Shown: positions 33,496 to 43,141, counted from the stretch's first letter. The stretch is 64,000 nucleotides of DNA from Streptomyces griseoflavus (GCF_014649995.1 NZ_BMUC01000010.1:152814-216813); one strand, 5' to 3'. The notes: a model not told the origin generated them from the sequence alone. Made by a program: numbers and translations.

Positions 33496-34395
33496 TCAGA
33501 GGTCGTCGTCGGGGATCCGCAGGCGGCCGAGGCGGTCCGGGTCGGCGAGCACGTACAGGCCGGTGACGCGCTGGTCGGCGATGGTGAGGGACATGACCGA
33601 CCGGATGCGGCCGTCGACGACGCTGAGCAGGCCCAGGTCCCCGTTGACCAGCACGACGCGAGCCGCGGCGGTGTAACGGGCGAACAGGAGCGCCGACTCG
33701 GCCACCGGCTTCGCGCCCCGGAGGGTCTTGGACGCCTCCGTGCCGCGCACCAGGGCGCCCGCGTCGGCGCGCAGCACCACGTCCGGGTGCAGGACCGCGA
33801 CCAGTGCCTCGAAGTCCCCGCCGCGCGCCGCGGCCATGAAGGCGTCGAGCACCTGCCTCTGCCGGCCGGGGTCGGGATCGGAGGGAGGCGTGGCGTCCCG
33901 CACCCGGCGGCGGGCCCGGGAGGCGAGCTGCCGGGTCGCGGCCGCGTTCCGCTCCAGGATGGGGGCGATGTCGTCGAACGGAACGGCGAACATGTCGTGC
34001 AGCACGAACGCCAGCCGCTCGTCCGGCTGCAGTCTCTCCAGGACCACCAGCAGGGCCACGCCGACCGAGTCGGCGTGCAGCGCCTGCTGTTCCGGGTCCG
34101 CCGGGGAGAGGGGCCCGATCACCGGGTCCGGGACGAAGGTCTCGTCCATCGGCTGCTCCCGGCGGGCGGTGCGCGAGCGCAGCAGGTCCAGGCAGATCCG
34201 GCCGGTCACGGTGGTCAGCCAGCCGCCCAGGTTGCCGATCGTGCCGGGGTCCACCCGGCTCAGGCGCAGCCAGGCCTCCTGGACGGCGTCCTCGGCCTCG
34301 GCGAGTGAGCCGAGCATGCGGTAGGCGACCGCCCCGAGACGGCCGCGGTGCTCCTCGAAGCTCCGCGCCAGCGGTTCGCCGTCCACGGGGATCAC
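33496..34395 (-). CDS. SigJ-type ECF RNA polymerase sigma factor with SnoaL-like C-terminal domain
   Basis: A 299-aa ECF sigma factor. Region 2 includes RLGAVAYRMLGSLAEAEDAVQEAWLRL and region 4 includes LQPDERLAFVLHDMFAVPFDDIAPIL; after about residue 175 a SnoaL-like domain (VLDAFMAAARGGDFEALVAVLHPDV) replaces the usual short end. This is the SigJ/ECF41-type plan, in which the C-terminal domain tunes activity. The GTG at 34395 overlaps the PIG-L stop codon as GTGA, so translation is coupled to that gene. No separate anti-sigma gene is adjacent. Confidence 0.85.
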   Translation of the reverse strand: MIPVDGEPLARSFEEHRGRLGAVAYRMLGSLAEAEDAVQEAWLRLSRVDPGTIGNLGGWLTTVTGRICLDLLRSRTARREQPMDETFVPDPVIGPLSPADPEQQALHADSVGVALLVVLERLQPDERLAFVLHDMFAVPFDDIAPILERNAAATRQLASRARRRVRDATPPSDPDPGRQRQVLDAFMAAARGGDFEALVAVLHPDVVLRADAGALVRGTEASKTLRGAKPVAESALLFARYTAAARVVLVNGDLGLLSVVDGRIRSVMSLTIADQRVTGLYVLADPDRLGRLRIPDDDL

Positions 34396-35135
34396 CGGGA
34401 GAACAGCTCGAAGGCGACCGCGGGACGGTTCCGGAACCGCTTCCCGGTCTCCTCGGCGATCCCGGTCAGCAGGCCGCGCGCGTACGCCTCGGGGTCCTCG
34501 TCGGTCAACGCCTCGATGTAGGTGCGGTGTTCGAGCAGGGAGAGCACGGCACGCTCCAGGCCGCCGGTCGCGTCCACGGCGTGCGTGGGGTTGTCCGAAC
34601 CGGCGACCGCCACCCAGCGGACGCCGTTCCAGGGTGCGAGGCCCCGCTCGGTCAGCTCCGGGAAGATCCAGCGGTTGCCGGCGTCGCCGGCAGCGTCGAG
34701 CGTGGCGCGCCCGACGGCCACGTGGTCCGGGGTGTTCCAGTAGGTGCCGTCCCAGGTGTCCCGGTGGTTCAGGGTGATCACCAGCTCGGGCCGGTGCCGG
34801 CGCACGGCGGCGGCGATGTCCCGGCGCAGGGCGGGGCCGTACTCGATGACGCCGTCCGCGTGGTCGAGGAAGCCGACGTCCGTCACGCCCACCACGGCCG
34901 CGCTCGCCCGCTGCTCCCGCTCCCTGAGCGGGCCGCACTTCGCCGGTTCCAGGGTGTCGATGCCCGCTTCGCCCCGGGTGGCCAGGACGTAGGACACCTC
35001 GCGGCCGGCGTCGGTCCAGGAGGCGATCGCCGCCGCGCAGCCGTACTCCAGGTCGTCCGGGTGGGCGACCACGGCCAGGGCGCGCTGCCAGTCGTCGGGC
35101 ATGGGCTGGAGTTGACTGGTCGTCGGCTCGGTCAT
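34392..35135 (-). CDS. PIG-L/LmbE-family deacetylase
   Basis: A 247-aa zinc-dependent N-deacetylase of the LmbE family. The metal motif A-H25-P-D27-D28 and the third ligand in TPDHVAVGR are intact, and the HRDTWDGTYWNTPDH loop is characteristic. Family members include MshB and Mca of mycothiol metabolism and antibiotic pathway deacetylases. Linkage by a four-base overlap to a SigJ-type sigma factor is distinctive; the substrate is not predictable. It starts at ATG 35135. Confidence 0.85.
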   Translation of the reverse strand: MTEPTTSQLQPMPDDWQRALAVVAHPDDLEYGCAAAIASWTDAGREVSYVLATRGEAGIDTLEPAKCGPLREREQRASAAVVGVTDVGFLDHADGVIEYGPALRRDIAAAVRRHRPELVITLNHRDTWDGTYWNTPDHVAVGRATLDAAGDAGNRWIFPELTERGLAPWNGVRWVAVAGSDNPTHAVDATGGLERAVLSLLEHRTYIEALTDEDPEAYARGLLTGIAEETGKRFRNRPAVAFELFSR

Positions 35136-35179
35136 GCCCGCAGACTAGCCCGCCGCACCGACAGCGCGCCGGGGACGCG

Positions 35180-36481
35180 TCACGCCTCGTCGCGCGCCAG
35201 GGCGAGCAGCCGGTCCAGGACGCGGGGGCCGCCGGTCCGGACCCCGTCGTGCTCGAACTCGTCGGTGACCCAGGTGCGCAGGCCGCGGATCGCCCGTGCG
35301 GTCTCCAGGGAGTGGGGCGTGTGGACGTACATGTCGTCGTGGTAGACGGCCGCCGCGGCCGGGACCTCGTTGACGGCGAGGCGTGCCGGGCCGTACAGCG
35401 GCGCCCAGTCGGTGCGCGCGGCGAGGAGTCCGGCGGTCTCGCGCAGGGGGCGCAGCGCCGGGTCGCAGTCGAACATCCAGGGGTGGATGGTCTCGCCGGT
35501 GAACAGCAGCGGCTCGTCGTTGGCGAGCGTCTTGGCCGCGTCGAAGCGCGGGAACTCGGCCCGTACGCGTTCGGCGGACCAGGCGGTGGGGCGGGTGTCC
35601 TGGCCGTAGATCGCCTCGTGGACGAGCGCGTACAGCGGGTGTCCCGCGAAGGACAGCAGGCCCTGCGCCTGCTCCTGGAAGGCGTCGGAGAGCGCGGGGC
35701 CGCCCGGGGTGCGGACGAAGGCGTCCTCCAGCAGGTGGTGCAGCCGGTGGCTGCCGTCGCCGCTGCCGAGCATCCGGCCGAGGGACTGGAACGCCTCGAC
35801 GGTGAACCGGTAGCCGTTCGGGAGGACGACGTCGTGGGTGAGGAGGTGGTCGGCGATGCGCCGGGCGCGTTCGACGTCCTGCGGGTAGCGGGCGTAGTGG
35901 GCGGCGACCTTGCGTTCGACGCGCGGGTAGGCGGCCCGGTAGACGTCGTCGGCGTGCGCGTCGAGGGAGGGCAGGCCGCCGGTGACGAGCGCGGTGGCGA
36001 GGCCCTCGGGGGCCGTGGACAGGTAGGCGACGGTGCAGAAGCCGCCGAAGCTCTGGCCGAGCACGGTCCAGGGGGCGCCGCCGGTCACCTGGGGCCGGAT
36101 GGCCTCGCAGTCCCGCACGATGGAGTCGGAGCGGAAGAGGGCGAGGTAGTCGGCCTGCTCGGCGGGGCCGCCGCGCAGCGGGAGCGTCTGCCGGTTGGCG
36201 GGGGTGGAGTGGCCGGTGCCGCGCTGGTCGAGGAGCAGCACCCGGTACTCCTCGAGGGCGCGGCCGAGCCAGGCCTCCTTGCCGACGAAACGGTTCGCCC
36301 CGAAGCCGGGGCCGCCCTGCAGGTACAGCAGCCAGGGCAGGTCCCGGCCGGCCTTGCCGGCGGCGACGGCCTCCCGCGCGTACAGCTCGATGGTCTCCCC
36401 CGAGGGGTCGTCGTGATCGAGGGGCACGGTGAAGCGGCGGTCGGTGAGAACCACTCCGGGCTGGCGGTAGCTGACGGGCAA
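35180..36481 (-). CDS. alpha/beta hydrolase, proline iminopeptidase-like (S33)
   Basis: A 433-aa peptidase S33-like enzyme. The oxyanion region LQGGPGFG, the nucleophile GQSFGG, and a capped C-terminal region with HDDMYVHTPHSLET (late His) fit prolyl aminopeptidases, which release N-terminal residues, mainly proline. No signal peptide is seen, so it is cytoplasmic. The best start is a TTG at 36481, with AGGAG five bases upstream; no in-frame ATG or GTG has an equivalent site. It is downstream of rhaR with a 100-base gap and is probably separate. Confidence 0.85.
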   Translation of the reverse strand: MPVSYRQPGVVLTDRRFTVPLDHDDPSGETIELYAREAVAAGKAGRDLPWLLYLQGGPGFGANRFVGKEAWLGRALEEYRVLLLDQRGTGHSTPANRQTLPLRGGPAEQADYLALFRSDSIVRDCEAIRPQVTGGAPWTVLGQSFGGFCTVAYLSTAPEGLATALVTGGLPSLDAHADDVYRAAYPRVERKVAAHYARYPQDVERARRIADHLLTHDVVLPNGYRFTVEAFQSLGRMLGSGDGSHRLHHLLEDAFVRTPGGPALSDAFQEQAQGLLSFAGHPLYALVHEAIYGQDTRPTAWSAERVRAEFPRFDAAKTLANDEPLLFTGETIHPWMFDCDPALRPLRETAGLLAARTDWAPLYGPARLAVNEVPAAAAVYHDDMYVHTPHSLETARAIRGLRTWVTDEFEHDGVRTGGPRVLDRLLALARDEA

Positions 36482-36583
36482 CGGAACTCCTGGGACGGAC
36501 GGATTGTCGGATCGCGACCCAGTTCAGCACATGTTCCTGCGGTCAACGAGCCCGGGACCGCACCACCCTGCGGACACGAGCGG

Positions 36584-37609
36584 TCAGCGGGCCGACAGGC
36601 TGGAGCGCCGGACCACCAGTTCCGGGCGGAGGACGACCCGGCGGTGCTCGTGCGGCCGCCGCGCGCCCTCGCTCTCGGTCTCCTCCAGCAGCAGCTCGGC
36701 CGCCAGGGCGCCCATGGTGACGGCGGGCTGGCGCACCGAGGTGAGCGGCACGGCCGCCGCGGCGGCGAACTCGATGTCGTCGTAGCCGACGATCGCCAGG
36801 TCGTCGGGGACCGTGACCCCGGCCGCGTACATCGCCTGGAGCACGCCCAGGGCGAGCAGGTCGTTGGCGCAGAACACGGCGGTCGGGCGTTCGGCGAGTC
36901 CGAGGAGGCGGGCGCCCGCGTCGCGTCCGGCGGCGACGTCCAGCCGTTCGGTGGGCAGCTCGCGCAGGCGGTCGGGGCCGAGTCCGGCCTCGGCGAGGGC
37001 GTTCAGGGCGCCGGTGCGGCGGTCCCGGACCTGGTTGAGTCCGGGCGGGCCGCTCACGTAGGCGAGGGAGCGGTGCCCGGCGTCGACGAGGTGGCGCACG
37101 GCCAGCGCGCCGCCGGCCACGTCGTCCACGGAGACGGAGCACTCGGTGGTGCCCTCGGCGACCCGGTCGACCAGCACGAACGGGATGCCGTGCCGGCGGA
37201 ACGCCTCGATGTTGCGGCCGGTGGCGTCCGCCGGGGTGAGCAGCACGCCCCGCACCCGCTGCTCGGCGAAGAGGGACAGGTACTCGGCCTCCTCCCCCGG
37301 GTTCTGGGCGCTGTTGCAGACCATCACGCCGAGCCCGGCGGCGCGCGCGGCGCGTTCGGCGCCGCGCGCGACGTCGACGAAGAAGGGGTTGCCCATGTCG
37401 AGGACGAGCAGGCCCATGATGCGGCTGCGTCCGGCGCGCAGCTGACGGGCGGACTCGCTGCGGACGTAGCCGAGCCGATCTATGGCGGACAGCACCCGCG
37501 CCCGGGTCTCGGCCGCGACCGTGTCCGGGCGGTTGATCACGTTGGATACCGTGCCGACGGAGACTCCGGCGACGCGGGCGACGTCCTTGATACCCACCGA
37601 CTGGGCCAT
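36584..37609 (-). CDS. rhaR: LacI-family transcriptional regulator of L-rhamnose genes
   Basis: A 341-aa LacI regulator: N-terminal HTH (IKDVARVAGVSVGTVSNVIN), hinge helix (SARQLRAGRSRIMG) and a periplasmic-binding-protein-like effector domain with VLDMGNPFF and GYDDIEFAAAA. Its position at the end of the rhamnose ABC operon and the LacI-like repeats in the divergent promoter region make it the probable rhamnose-responsive repressor. The ATG at 37609 is preceded by GGAGG at a rather long spacing. Confidence 0.85.
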   Translation of the reverse strand: MAQSVGIKDVARVAGVSVGTVSNVINRPDTVAAETRARVLSAIDRLGYVRSESARQLRAGRSRIMGLLVLDMGNPFFVDVARGAERAARAAGLGVMVCNSAQNPGEEAEYLSLFAEQRVRGVLLTPADATGRNIEAFRRHGIPFVLVDRVAEGTTECSVSVDDVAGGALAVRHLVDAGHRSLAYVSGPPGLNQVRDRRTGALNALAEAGLGPDRLRELPTERLDVAAGRDAGARLLGLAERPTAVFCANDLLALGVLQAMYAAGVTVPDDLAIVGYDDIEFAAAAAVPLTSVRQPAVTMGALAAELLLEETESEGARRPHEHRRVVLRPELVVRRSSLSAR

Positions 37610-37686
37610 CGGGCAGGGACCTCCAGGGAGACGGGGGGGGCGGCGCGGCGGGCCATCACATTACCCGCACGGCCGCCCCGTACCGG

Positions 37687-37875
37687 TCACGGTCGGGCGG
37701 GCGGCCGGAAGCCGGCGACGCGCCCGGAGGGACGGACGGCGCCGGCGTTGCCGTGGTGGTGCCGGCGGGGGTGACCGCCGGCCCGGGCGAGGCGGCCCGG
37801 GCGGTGCCGGAGGCCGGGGCGGGGGTCGCCGCGGTGCCGAGGAGCGCGCCGGCCGGCAGGGAGGCGTCGTCTCAT
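37687..37875 (-). pseudogene. frameshifted relic of a secreted protein in the rha operon
   Basis: From an ATG at 37875 with an ideal AAGGAG site six bases upstream, the frame reads RRRLPAG and then, one base out of frame, continues ALLGTAATPAPASGTARAASP, which looks like a signal peptide with an ARA cleavage site after proline substitutions. The unshifted frame gives a 62-residue Arg/His/Pro-rich product ending at 37687 that resembles nothing. The good ribosome site, 14 bases after the rhaM stop, suggests a former operon gene for a secreted protein, possibly a rhamnosidase or esterase, now reduced to its first 190 bases. Confidence 0.45.
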
Positions 37876-37889
37876 CGCGGGCTCCTTCG

Positions 37890-38210
37890 TCAGGCGAGGT
37901 GGAAGACCTCGGTCAGCGGTTTCATCGCCTCGTCCGGGCGGGAGCCGTCGAGGGACTCGAAGAGGGGCGACATCTCGGCCTGCCAGCGGGCGTTGACCTC
38001 GGTGGCCTCCATGCCTGTCCTGGCCGCCTCGAAGTCCTCGGTCTCCAGGTAGCCGACGAGGAGGCCGTCGTCGCGCAGGAAGAGGGAGTAGTTGTGCCAG
38101 CCGGTGGCCGAGAGCGCCTCGCGCATCTCGGGCCACACGGCGGCATGGCGTTCGCGGTACTCGGCGATCCGGTCCTGTCGGACCTTGAGCAGGAAACAGA
38201 CGCGTTGCAT
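37890..38210 (-). CDS. rhaM: L-rhamnose mutarotase
   Basis: A 106-aa enzyme that interconverts alpha and beta anomers of L-rhamnose so that transporter and isomerase receive the right form. The family pattern is clear: RVCFLLKVRQDRIAEYRERH, VWPEMREAL, WHNYSLFLRDDGLLVGYLE and ARWQAEMSPLFES. It lies 31 bases downstream of rhaS and is followed by the relic gene and rhaR. Confidence 0.92.
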   Translation of the reverse strand: MQRVCFLLKVRQDRIAEYRERHAAVWPEMREALSATGWHNYSLFLRDDGLLVGYLETEDFEAARTGMEATEVNARWQAEMSPLFESLDGSRPDEAMKPLTEVFHLA

Positions 38211-38241
38211 GACGTACCGCGCTCCCTCGGTGGTGTGGGGG

Positions 38242-39324
38242 TCAGAAGTCGAACCGGTCGATGTTCCCGGCGTTGAAGACGGTGGGCTTGCCGAGGTTGA
38301 TCACGCCGTCCTTGCCGATGGTGTACTCGCCCATCGCGCCGGCCGTGAAGGTCTCGCCCTCCTTGCCGGTGATCTGGCCGGAGGCCAGCGCGATCGCGGT
38401 GCGGCCGGCCAGTTCGCCGAGCTTCGCCGGGTCCCAGAGCTCGAACGCCTCGACGGTGCCGTTCTTGACGTACTTGCGCATGTCGTTGGGGGTGCCGAGG
38501 CCGGTCAGCTTGACCTTGCCCTTGTACTTGGAGCCGGACAGGTACTGGGCCGCCGCCTTGATGCCGACGGTGGTCGGGGAGATGATCCCCTTCAGGTCCG
38601 GGTACTCCTGGAGCAGGCCCTGGGTCTGCTGGAAGGACTGCTGGGCGTCGTCATTGCCGTACGCGACCTTGACCAGCTCGATGTCCTTGTACTTGGGGTC
38701 CTTGAGCTCCTCCTTCATGAACTCGATCCAGGTGTTCTGGTTGGTGGCGGTCTGCGCGGCGGACAGGATCGCGATCTCGCCCTTGTAACCGATCTGTTCG
38801 GCGAGCAGCTGCACCTCGGTGCGGCCCAGGTCCTCGGCGGAGGCCTGCGAGATGAAGGCGTTGCGGCAGTCGGCGGTGGTGTCGGAGTCGTAGGTGACGA
38901 CCTTGATGCCGTTCTTCATGGCCTGCTTGAGCGCGGTGCACAGGGCGCCGGGGTCCTGCGCGGAGACGGCCATGGCGTCGACCTGCTGCTGGGTGAGGGT
39001 GTTGACGTAGGAGACCTGGCCGGCGGTGTCGGTGGCGCTGGAGGGACCGACCTCCTTGTAGGCGGAGCCCAGTTCCTTCACGGCCTTCTCCCCGCCCTTG
39101 TCGGCGGTGGTGAAGTAGGGGTTGTTGACCTGCTTGGGCAGGAAGCCGACGGTCAGGCCCTTCCTGGTCTCCGCGTTCGGGTCGGCCTTGCCGGCCGGGG
39201 CGGCCGCGCCGCCCTCGTTCCTGACGTCCTCCTTGGTGGTGCCGCCGCAGGCGGTGGCGGCCAGGGCGAGCGAGGTGACGGCGGCGAGCGCCGCACAGGT
39301 ACGGCTCAGGGATGCCTTGCGCAT
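38242..39324 (-). CDS. rhaS: L-rhamnose ABC transporter substrate-binding lipoprotein
   Basis: A 360-aa periplasmic-binding-protein-like lipoprotein of the sugar-binding (RbsB/RhaS) class. The lipobox A23-T-A-C26 follows a short signal, so Cys26 should be lipidated and the protein tethered outside the membrane. VGFLPKQVNNPYF, the AVSAQDPGALCTALKQA and TYDSDTTAD segments are typical of these folds. It is encoded ten bases after rhaQ in the rhaTPQSM operon. Confidence 0.9.
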   Translation of the reverse strand: MRKASLSRTCAALAAVTSLALAATACGGTTKEDVRNEGGAAAPAGKADPNAETRKGLTVGFLPKQVNNPYFTTADKGGEKAVKELGSAYKEVGPSSATDTAGQVSYVNTLTQQQVDAMAVSAQDPGALCTALKQAMKNGIKVVTYDSDTTADCRNAFISQASAEDLGRTEVQLLAEQIGYKGEIAILSAAQTATNQNTWIEFMKEELKDPKYKDIELVKVAYGNDDAQQSFQQTQGLLQEYPDLKGIISPTTVGIKAAAQYLSGSKYKGKVKLTGLGTPNDMRKYVKNGTVEAFELWDPAKLGELAGRTAIALASGQITGKEGETFTAGAMGEYTIGKDGVINLGKPTVFNAGNIDRFDF

Positions 39325-39334
39325 GGTGGGTTCC

Positions 39335-40387
39335 TTAGGGGCGGGAGGGGGTCGGGGAAGTCGGGGCGGGCGTCGTGGGCGGCGGCGGTGGTGCGGCCGT
39401 GGCCCGGCGTCCGGCGCGGGCGGCGGCGACCTGGCGGGCGACGCGGGGTCCGAGCACGGACAGCACCAGCAGCACTCCGGTGACGACGATCTGCGACTGC
39501 GCGGAGACGTCCTGGAGGCTCATCACGTTCTGCAGCGCGCCCAGCAGGAACACCCCGGCGATCGCGCCGCCGAGCGTGCCCCGGCCGCCGTCGAAGTCGA
39601 TGCCGCCGAGCAACACCGCCGCCACGACGGAGAGTTCCAGGCCGGTGGCGTTGTCGTAGCGGGCGCTGGCGTAGTGCAGCGCCCAGAAGACGCCGGTGAG
39701 GGCGGACATCAGGCCGGTCAGGGTGAACAGGATCAGCTTCTGCCGCTTGACGCGGATGCCGGCGAACCGCGCCGCCTCCTCGCTCGCGCCGATCGCGAAC
39801 AGCGACCGGCCGAACGGCGTGGCGTGCAGGGCGACGACGGCGATGGCGAGCAGCACCGTGAAGGGCAGGAAGGCGTAGGGGACGAAGGTGTCGCCGACGC
39901 GTCCGGCGGCGAACTCCAGGTACGGGGCGGGGAAGTCGGTGACCGCGTCGGAGCCCAGCACGATCTGTGCGATGCCCCGGTAGGCGGCCAGCGTGCCGAT
40001 GGTCACGGCGAGGGACGGCAGTCCGAGGCGGGTCACCAGCAGGCCGTTGACCAGGCCGCAGACGACGCCGATCACGAGGCAGACCGGGATGATCGCCTCG
40101 ATGGCCATGCCCTGGTTCCACAGGGCGCCCATGACCGCGCCGGACAGGCCGGCGGTGGAGGCCACGGACAGGTCGATCTCGCCGGAGACCACGAGCAGGG
40201 TCATGGGCAGGGCGATCAGCGCGATGGGCAGGGTGTTGCCGATGAGGAACGACAGGTTGAGCGCGTTGCCGAAGCCGTCGACGGTGGTGAAGGACAGCAG
40301 CAGGACCACGACGAGCAGGGCGCCGACGGCCGTGTCCCACCTCGGCGAGGCGGACCAGCGGTTCGCACGCGTGAGGGACTCAGGCAT
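39335..40387 (-). CDS. rhaQ: L-rhamnose ABC transporter permease
   Basis: A 350-aa integral membrane protein with eight to ten helices and the BPD_transp_2 signature region (EIDLSVASTAGLSGAVMGALW and the later SEEAARFAGIRVKRQK EAA-like loop). It pairs with RhaP to make the import channel. Its ATG at 40387 lies within the end of rhaP (eight-base overlap), showing coupled translation. Confidence 0.9.
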   Translation of the reverse strand: MPESLTRANRWSASPRWDTAVGALLVVVLLLSFTTVDGFGNALNLSFLIGNTLPIALIALPMTLLVVSGEIDLSVASTAGLSGAVMGALWNQGMAIEAIIPVCLVIGVVCGLVNGLLVTRLGLPSLAVTIGTLAAYRGIAQIVLGSDAVTDFPAPYLEFAAGRVGDTFVPYAFLPFTVLLAIAVVALHATPFGRSLFAIGASEEAARFAGIRVKRQKLILFTLTGLMSALTGVFWALHYASARYDNATGLELSVVAAVLLGGIDFDGGRGTLGGAIAGVFLLGALQNVMSLQDVSAQSQIVVTGVLLVLSVLGPRVARQVAAARAGRRATAAPPPPPTTPAPTSPTPSRP

Positions 40388-41417
40388 GGCGGGCGTTCCT
40401 CTTCTTCAGGGCGGAGGCCACGCGCAGCGCGACGATCCGGTCGACCGCGATGGCGAGGATGAGCAGGATGCCGTTGATGGCGAGCACCCACACGGAGCTG
40501 ACGCCGAGGGCGGGCAGCACACTGTTGACGGAGGTCAGCAGCAGCGCGCCGAGGGCCGCGCCGTAGACGCTGCCGGAGCCGCCGGTGAAGACCACGCCGC
40601 CGACCACGACCGCGCTGACGACGGTGAGTTCGTAGCCGGTGCCGGTGCCGGAGTCGACGTTGCCGAACCGGGCCAGGTACAGGGCGCCCGCGAGGCCGGC
40701 GAGGGCACCGCAGAAGGTGTACGCGGCGAGGATCCGCTTGCGCACGGGGATGCCGGCGAGCCGGGCGGCCTCCGGGTTGGAGCCGAGCGCGTACAGTTCG
40801 CGTCCGCTGCCGAAGTGCTTGAGGTAGTACGCCGTCGCCACCAGCACCGCGAGGGCGATGAGCGCCAGGTAGGGCACCGCCGAGATGCCGCCGGAGCCGA
40901 AGTCGACGAATCCGCCGGGGAGGTCGGCGGCCGTGATCTGGCGGGAGCCGACCCAGACGGAGTCGATGCCGCGGATGATGTACAGCGTGCCGAGGGTGAC
41001 GACGAGGGCGGGCACCTGGCCGAGGCTGACGAGCAGCCCGTTGAGGAGCCCGAAGCCGATGCCGAGCAGGACGGCGAGGGCGACGGCGACGACCGGGTCC
41101 CCGCCGTCCTGGAGGTGGAGGCCGGCCGCGAAGGCGCTGATGCCGAGCGTGGAGCCGACGGAGAGGTCGACGTTGCGGGTGATGACGACCAGGGACTGGC
41201 CGGTGGCGACGAGGACCAGGATGGTCGCGTTCAGCAGCAGGTCCTTGATGCCCTGTTCGGACAGGAACTCGCTGTTGCCGGCCCGGGTCACGCCGATCAT
41301 CACCAGGAAGACGACCAGGATGGCGAGTTCACGCATCTTGAAGACACGGTCGACCAGCCGGGTGGCGCCGGTCCCGGACGCCTCGGCGGCGGCTTCCCGG
41401 GGTGCGGTGACCGTCAT
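40380..41417 (-). CDS. rhaP: L-rhamnose ABC transporter permease
   Basis: A 345-aa permease of the same family as RhaQ. It carries [18 protein letters not shown] and the cytoplasmic loop [16 protein letters not shown], which contacts the ATPase. The ATG at 41417 overlaps the ATPase stop codon as ATGA. The N-terminal 25 residues are an Ala/Glu-rich cytoplasmic lead-in. Confidence 0.9.
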   Translation of the reverse strand: MTVTAPREAAAEASGTGATRLVDRVFKMRELAILVVFLVMIGVTRAGNSEFLSEQGIKDLLLNATILVLVATGQSLVVITRNVDLSVGSTLGISAFAAGLHLQDGGDPVVAVALAVLLGIGFGLLNGLLVSLGQVPALVVTLGTLYIIRGIDSVWVGSRQITAADLPGGFVDFGSGGISAVPYLALIALAVLVATAYYLKHFGSGRELYALGSNPEAARLAGIPVRKRILAAYTFCGALAGLAGALYLARFGNVDSGTGTGYELTVVSAVVVGGVVFTGGSGSVYGAALGALLLTSVNSVLPALGVSSVWVLAINGILLILAIAVDRIVALRVASALKKRNARHA

Positions 41418-42931
41418 GCGGCGGCCCTCCCCGTGGCCGCGGCCATCACGGTCTCCTCGGTGGCGTCGGTGCGGGGGATCTCCGCGGTGAGCCGGCCCTC
41501 GTGCATCACCAGCACGCGGTCGGCCATGCCGAGGATCTCGGGCAGGTCGGAGGAGATCATCAGGACGGCGACGCCGTCCGCGGCGAGCTGCGACAGCAGC
41601 CGGTGCACCTCGGCCTTGGTGCCGACGTCGATGCCGCGCGTGGGCTCGTCCACGATCAGCACCTTCGGGCCGGTGGCGAGCCACTTGGCGAGGACGACCT
41701 TCTGCTGGTTGCCGCCGGACAGGGTGTTCACCGTGTCGGCGATGCGGGCGTACTTGACCTGGAGCCTGACGGCCCAGTCGAGGGAACGGCTGCGTTCGGC
41801 GCCGCGGTCCATCAGGCCGGCCCGCACGGTGCTGCGGAGTCCGGTGAGGCCGATGTTGCGCTCGATGGACATGTCCATCACCAGGCCCTGGGCGCGCCGG
41901 TCCTCGGGGACCAGGGCGAGGCCCGCGGCCATGGCGGTGGACGGGGCGCCGTTGGTGAGCCGGCGCCCGTCGACCTCCACCTCTCCCGCGTCCCGGCGGT
42001 CGATGCCGAAGACCGCGCGGGCGACCTCGGTACGGCCCGCGCCGACCAGTCCGGCCAGCCCGACGATCTCACCGCGCCGCACGTCGAAGGAGACGTCGGT
42101 GAAGACGCCCTCACGGGTCAGCCGGCGCACGCTCAGGGCGATCTCGCCCGGGCTCACGTCCTGTTTGGGGTAGAGCTCCTCCAGGTCGCGTCCGACCATG
42201 CGGCGGACCAGGTCGTCCTCGGTCATGCCGTCCAGCGGTTCGCTCGCGATCCAGGCGCCGTCGCGCAGGGTGGTGACCCGCCGGCAGATCTCGAAGATCT
42301 CCTCGAGGCGGTGGGAGATGAACAGCACGGCCGCGCCCTGGTCGCGCAGGGCGCGCACCACGCCGAAGAGGCGTGCGACCTCGCTGCCGGTGAGGGCGGC
42401 GGTGGGCTCGTCCATGATCAGGACGCGGGCGTCGAAGGAGAGCGCCTTGGCGATCTCCACGATCTGCTGGTCCGCGATGGACAGACCGCGGGCCGGACGG
42501 TCCGGGTCGAGGTCGACCCCGAGCCGTCTCATCAGGGCGGCGGTCGCGTCGTGGGTGGCCCGGTGGTCGATCCGGCCGAGGGCCCGCCGCGGCTGCCGGC
42601 CCATGAAGATGTTCTCGGCGATCGACAGGTCGGGGAAGAGCGTGGGCTCCTGGTAGATCACGGCGATGCCGGCGTCGCGGGCGTCGCCGGGGCCGTGGAA
42701 GACGACCGGCGCGCCGTCGAGCAGCACCTGGCCGGCGTCCGGCCGGTGCACTCCCGCGAGGGTCTTGATGAGGGTCGACTTGCCGGCTCCGTTCTCACCG
42801 GCGAGGGCGTGCACCTCCCCGGGGAACAGCTCCAGGGAGACGTCCCGCAGCGCACGCACCGCGCCGAAGGACTTGGAGATGCCCTTGAGCGCGAGAACCG
42901 GGGCCGGACCCGTGTCGGACGGGTGGGTCAT
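41414..42931 (-). CDS. rhaT: L-rhamnose ABC transporter ATP-binding protein (two ABC domains)
   Basis: A 505-aa fused double ATPase of the RbsA type. Domain one has Walker A G45-E-N-G-A-G-K-S-T53 and a classical signature (GLSIADQQ); domain two has the degenerate Walker A GLVGAGRT normal for this family and [14 protein letters not shown]. The ATG at 42931 has GAGGAG five bases upstream. It is the first gene of the minus-strand rha operon and faces rhaI across the regulated promoter region. Confidence 0.92.
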   Translation of the reverse strand: MTHPSDTGPAPVLALKGISKSFGAVRALRDVSLELFPGEVHALAGENGAGKSTLIKTLAGVHRPDAGQVLLDGAPVVFHGPGDARDAGIAVIYQEPTLFPDLSIAENIFMGRQPRRALGRIDHRATHDATAALMRRLGVDLDPDRPARGLSIADQQIVEIAKALSFDARVLIMDEPTAALTGSEVARLFGVVRALRDQGAAVLFISHRLEEIFEICRRVTTLRDGAWIASEPLDGMTEDDLVRRMVGRDLEELYPKQDVSPGEIALSVRRLTREGVFTDVSFDVRRGEIVGLAGLVGAGRTEVARAVFGIDRRDAGEVEVDGRRLTNGAPSTAMAAGLALVPEDRRAQGLVMDMSIERNIGLTGLRSTVRAGLMDRGAERSRSLDWAVRLQVKYARIADTVNTLSGGNQQKVVLAKWLATGPKVLIVDEPTRGIDVGTKAEVHRLLSQLAADGVAVLMISSDLPEILGMADRVLVMHEGRLTAEIPRTDATEETVMAAATGRAAA

Positions 42932-42975
42932 GAGGGCTCCTCGACGACGTCGGCGGGACGGCCCGGGCGACATCG

Positions 42976-42987
42976 TGAAAGGTTTCA
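42976..42987. promoter_or_regulatory. LacI-type operator candidate near rhaT
   Basis: TGAAAGGTTTCA has perfect 5-bp arms (TGAAA/TTTCA) around GG. It is 45 bases upstream of the rhaT start and matches the second site at 43142-43153 in layout. Confidence 0.6.
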
Positions 42988-43039
42988 ACTGGGTTGCCGG
43001 GACGGTAGGCGCGCCACGCATGTCACGTCAATGGGTCCC

Positions 43040-43058
43040 GGTCGAAAAACTTTCGACC
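43040..43058. promoter_or_regulatory. perfect 8-bp inverted repeat in the rha divergent promoter
   Basis: GGTCGAAA-AAC-TTTCGACC is a perfect inverted repeat in the middle of the 262-base rhaT/rhaI intergenic region. It shares the GAAA...TTTC core with the flanking LacI-like sites and is the most symmetric of the three. Confidence 0.6.
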
Positions 43059-43141
43059 GCTTCAGGTCACGCCGTGATGCCGGAGAACGGTGCGTGCCGG
43101 AGGGGTTGACACCCCCTCACCGGCGCCATAGCTTCCCGTTC

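Noticed and set aside
31821-35135. A biosynthetic gene cluster around the P450
   Set aside because: The neighbours (sigma factor, PIG-L deacetylase, peptidase-like hydrolase) include no core synthase or tailoring set, so the P450 is better explained as an independent TetR-controlled gene.
35249-37774. Plus-strand frame of about 840 codons opposite the hydrolase and rhaR
   Set aside because: It covers two well-supported minus-strand genes, has no domain resemblance and no ribosome site; it is a shadow frame.
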